From the NCBI GenBank assembly GCA_022562655.1, contig JADFOU010000154.1, forward strand, positions 1-5,591: a stretch of DNA of 5,591 nucleotides, in the 5' to 3' direction. The DNA is from a candidate division TA06 bacterium. GTDB taxonomy: Bacteria > Hydrothermota > DG-26 > E44-bin18 > JADFOU01. The notes under the pieces were generated by a model that was given only the letters and a program-made list of their open reading frames with translations, was not told the origin of the DNA and searched no databases. Position 1 is the stretch's first letter, and the number at the start of each line of letters is the position of its first letter. Shown here piece after piece: positions 4,298-5,591 of the stretch. A program made the position numbers and the translations under genes.

Positions 4298-4321
4298 GCA
4301 GTAGCAGTTGCAGTGGCAGTT
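4298..4321. repeat. 6-base repeat run GCAGT(A/T/G), left part
   Basis: Four units (GCAGTA, GCAGTT, GCAGTG, GCAGTT) follow one another. A matching run resumes at 4437-4462, on the other side of the structured element at 4345-4440, as if one run had been split. Confidence 0.65.
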
Positions 4322-4344
4322 GTAAAGACAGTTGGTCCCCTACG

Positions 4345-4440
4345 CTGCCAACTCCGCCGAAGCGGCTGCGAAGGCCGGGCCAAAGCTTCGGTCGCCGACG
4401 TGCCAAAGCCACTTTGGCGACGGCACGCGACGGAGCGCAG
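4345..4440. repeat. G+C-rich structured element with imperfect terminal inverted repeats
   Basis: This stretch of about 96 bases is visibly richer in G+C than its surroundings. Its ends, CTGCCAACTCCGCCG (4345-4359) and CGACGGAGCGCAG (4428-4440), are imperfect inverted repeats. Inside are two hairpins: CCGAAGC (4357-4363) with GCTTCGG (4385-4391), and GCCAAAG (4402-4408) with CTTTGGC (4412-4418) around CCA. The second hairpin has an alternative outer pairing, GTCGCC (4391-4396) with GGCGAC (4416-4421). It encodes no supported protein. It may be a MITE- or REP-type mobile element or a structured RNA. No clear target-site duplication is visible beyond the flanking 6-base run. Confidence 0.5.
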
Positions 4441-4462
4441 TAGCACTAGCAGTTAGCAGGTA
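4437..4462. repeat. 6/7-base repeat run, right part
   Basis: Units GCAGTA, GCACTA, GCAGTTA and GCAGGTA continue the pattern of 4298-4321 on the far side of the G+C-rich element. The first four bases overlap that element's right end. Confidence 0.55.
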
Positions 4463-4485
4463 GTATGATTTGAATCCGCTTAATC

Positions 4486-4505
4486 CCTGCCTGTCGGCAG
4501 GCAGG
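4486..4505. repeat. Perfect hairpin just beyond the argS stop
   Basis: CCTGCCTG (4486-4493) and CAGGCAGG (4498-4505) form an eight-base-pair stem around TCGG. Reading in the argS direction, it begins six bases after the stop codon but has no T-run behind it, so a classical intrinsic terminator is doubtful. It may slow or protect the argS transcript end, or be another dispersed palindrome. Confidence 0.55.
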
Positions 4506-4511
4506 CGCTGA

Positions 4512-5591
4512 CTACATTTTTTCAGGTGCCGAGACGCCGATGAGGGAAAGACCATTGCGAATCACAGTTTGGACTCCCTTTACAAGTTGAAGACGTGCCT
4601 GCGTCAGGGGCCTCTCTGAGGCGGATTCGGTGACCACCCTGCGTTTCTGATAGAAATGATGGAAGAGAGTGGCAAGATCGTATAAATAGAAGGGAATCGG
4701 ATGAGGAGAAAGTTCCCTTTCACAGTCAAGAAGGAGTTCGGGAAAGGTTCGCAACTTTCTCAAGAGGGTTTTCTCTTCCTCTTCTTTCAACAACTCTAAA
4801 TCCACCTGTGCTGGGAAGGGTGTCAACCCCTCCCCTACTCCTTGCTCTCCCGCAAATTTGAGAATGGAGGAGATTCGGGCATGTCCATACTGAACATAGT
4901 AGACCGGATTCTCCTCCGACTGTTTCTTCGCCTCTTCGATGTCAAAGTCCAGGTGGCTCGTGGGCCTTCGCATCAGGAGGAGGAAACGAGCTGCATCTAC
5001 CCCGATCTCATCTAAGAGTTCCTCCAGGGTGATGAACTTTCCCGCCCGTTTCGACATCCCAATTTTCTTACCTTCTCGTAAAAGAGTGACCCACTGGATG
5101 ACGAGAAACTGAATGAGATCGGCAGGATACCCGAGGGCTTTTAATCCCGCCTTCAGGCTCGGGATATGGGCAAGGTGGTCAGGACCGAAAAGGTTGATGA
5201 GCCGAGAGAACCCTCGCTCATATTTCTCCACGTGATAGGCCAAATCTGGAACAAGGTAAGTAATCCCTCCATCTGATTTGAGGAGAACCCGGTCCCGATC
5301 ATCCCCAAAGTGGGTGGCTCGGAACCAGAGGGCACCATCCTTCTCATAGGTCTCTCCACGCTTTTTCAACCCCTCCACTACTTCCATCGCCTTACCCGCC
5401 TTCCGGAAATGGCTCTCATAAGACCACTGATCAAAGAGCACTCCATACCGCTCCAGACTCTTCTGCTGTCCCTCCACAATCTCTCTCACCCCCCACTCCC
5501 TCATCTCCTTGACCCTCTCCTTTTCCGATATTTTCAAGAGTCGATCTCTTTGAGGAAGCCACCGCTCTGCCATATCCCGAATATACCCTCC
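4512..5591 (-). CDS. argS: Arginyl-tRNA synthetase, C-terminal part (5' end beyond window)
   Basis: This class I synthetase charges tRNA-Arg with arginine using ATP, in the cytoplasm. The window holds 359 residues and the stop. The frame is open to the right edge (GGYIRDMAERW precedes the first internal Met at 5573), so the gene's start and the HIGH-motif region lie outside; full-length enzymes have about 550 residues. Visible landmarks are the catalytic-core segment GGITYLVPDLAYHVEKYERG, then NLFGPDHLAHIPSLKAGLKALGY, then the KMSKS-type loop KKIGMSKRAGKFITL (around 5040-5068). In that loop the first Lys of the motif is Gly, a variation tolerated in ArgRS. Next come GVDAARFLLLMRRPTSHLDFD and ENPVYYVQYGHARISSIL, and the C-terminal DALR anticodon-binding domain ending QTVIRNGLSLIGVSAPEKM. 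The gene is intact to its end and convergent with the DUF2520 gene across a repeat-filled spacer. Confidence 0.97.
   Translation of the reverse strand, partial: GGYIRDMAERWLPQRDRLLKISEKERVKEMREWGVREIVEGQQKSLERYGVLFDQWSYESHFRKAGKAMEVVEGLKKRGETYEKDGALWFRATHFGDDRDRVLLKSDGGITYLVPDLAYHVEKYERGFSRLINLFGPDHLAHIPSLKAGLKALGYPADLIQFLVIQWVTLLREGKKIGMSKRAGKFITLEELLDEIGVDAARFLLLMRRPTSHLDFDIEEAKKQSEENPVYYVQYGHARISSILKFAGEQGVGEGLTPFPAQVDLELLKEEEEKTLLRKLRTFPELLLDCERELSPHPIPFYLYDLATLFHHFYQKRRVVTESASERPLTQARLQLVKGVQTVIRNGLSLIGVSAPEKM

Noticed and set aside
4212..4555. Minus-strand frames across the convergent spacer, including one with an alternating Ala-Thr run
   Set aside because: The low-complexity residues simply translate the 6-base repeat run and the G+C-rich element. 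No homology or start signal is visible.

Overview
The window (5591 bases, moderate G+C, several A+T-rich gaps) looks like a chromosomal stretch from a Gram-negative (diderm) bacterium. Two genes encode small outer-membrane beta-barrel precursors that end in an aromatic residue. The repeat-rich spacers and an uncharacterised gene resembling DUF6908 proteins remind me of uncultured anaerobes near Desulfobacterota or Nitrospirota. That placement is an impression and has not been tested.

Layout. Bases 1-990 hold small accessory genes on the + strand: a truncated copy of a DUF6908-like gene (41-187), the intact copy (252-674), and a 73-residue four-cysteine protein (748-969). A short shared motif ending in TTATAC precedes each of the three. 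A well-formed start that leads to only eight codons (962-988) suggests that a following gene was lost. Bases 1210-1282 are tRNA-Phe(GAA), flanked on both sides by degenerate 7-base repeat arrays (1141-1196 and 1291-1332).

Bases 1349-3060 form a tight three-gene cluster: two tandem paralogous beta-barrel proteins, then a macro-domain protein of the ADP-ribose-binding/deacetylase type. The gaps between genes are 2 and 3 bases. The cluster ends in another 7-base repeat array that overlaps the macro gene's stop codon, and then in a hairpin followed by a T-run. Bases 3218-4228 encode a Rossmann/DUF2520 protein. On the minus strand, entering from the right edge, lies the C-terminal two thirds of arginyl-tRNA synthetase (4512-5591). 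It is convergent with the DUF2520 gene.

The most unusual signal is repetitive DNA rather than a gene. Several families of short tandem units (6, 7 and 9 bases) and GTAGGGGC/GCGGAC-type palindromes occupy the spacers. The same kinds of sequence also sit inside the DUF2520 reading frame at four places without breaking it. The 283-base spacer between the two convergent genes holds a terminator-like hairpin, a 6-base repeat run split by a G+C-rich structured element, and a second perfect hairpin.

Apart from argS, tRNA-Phe and the macro-domain fold, functions are not assigned with certainty. I see no CRISPR array, transposase, integrase or toxin-antitoxin pair.
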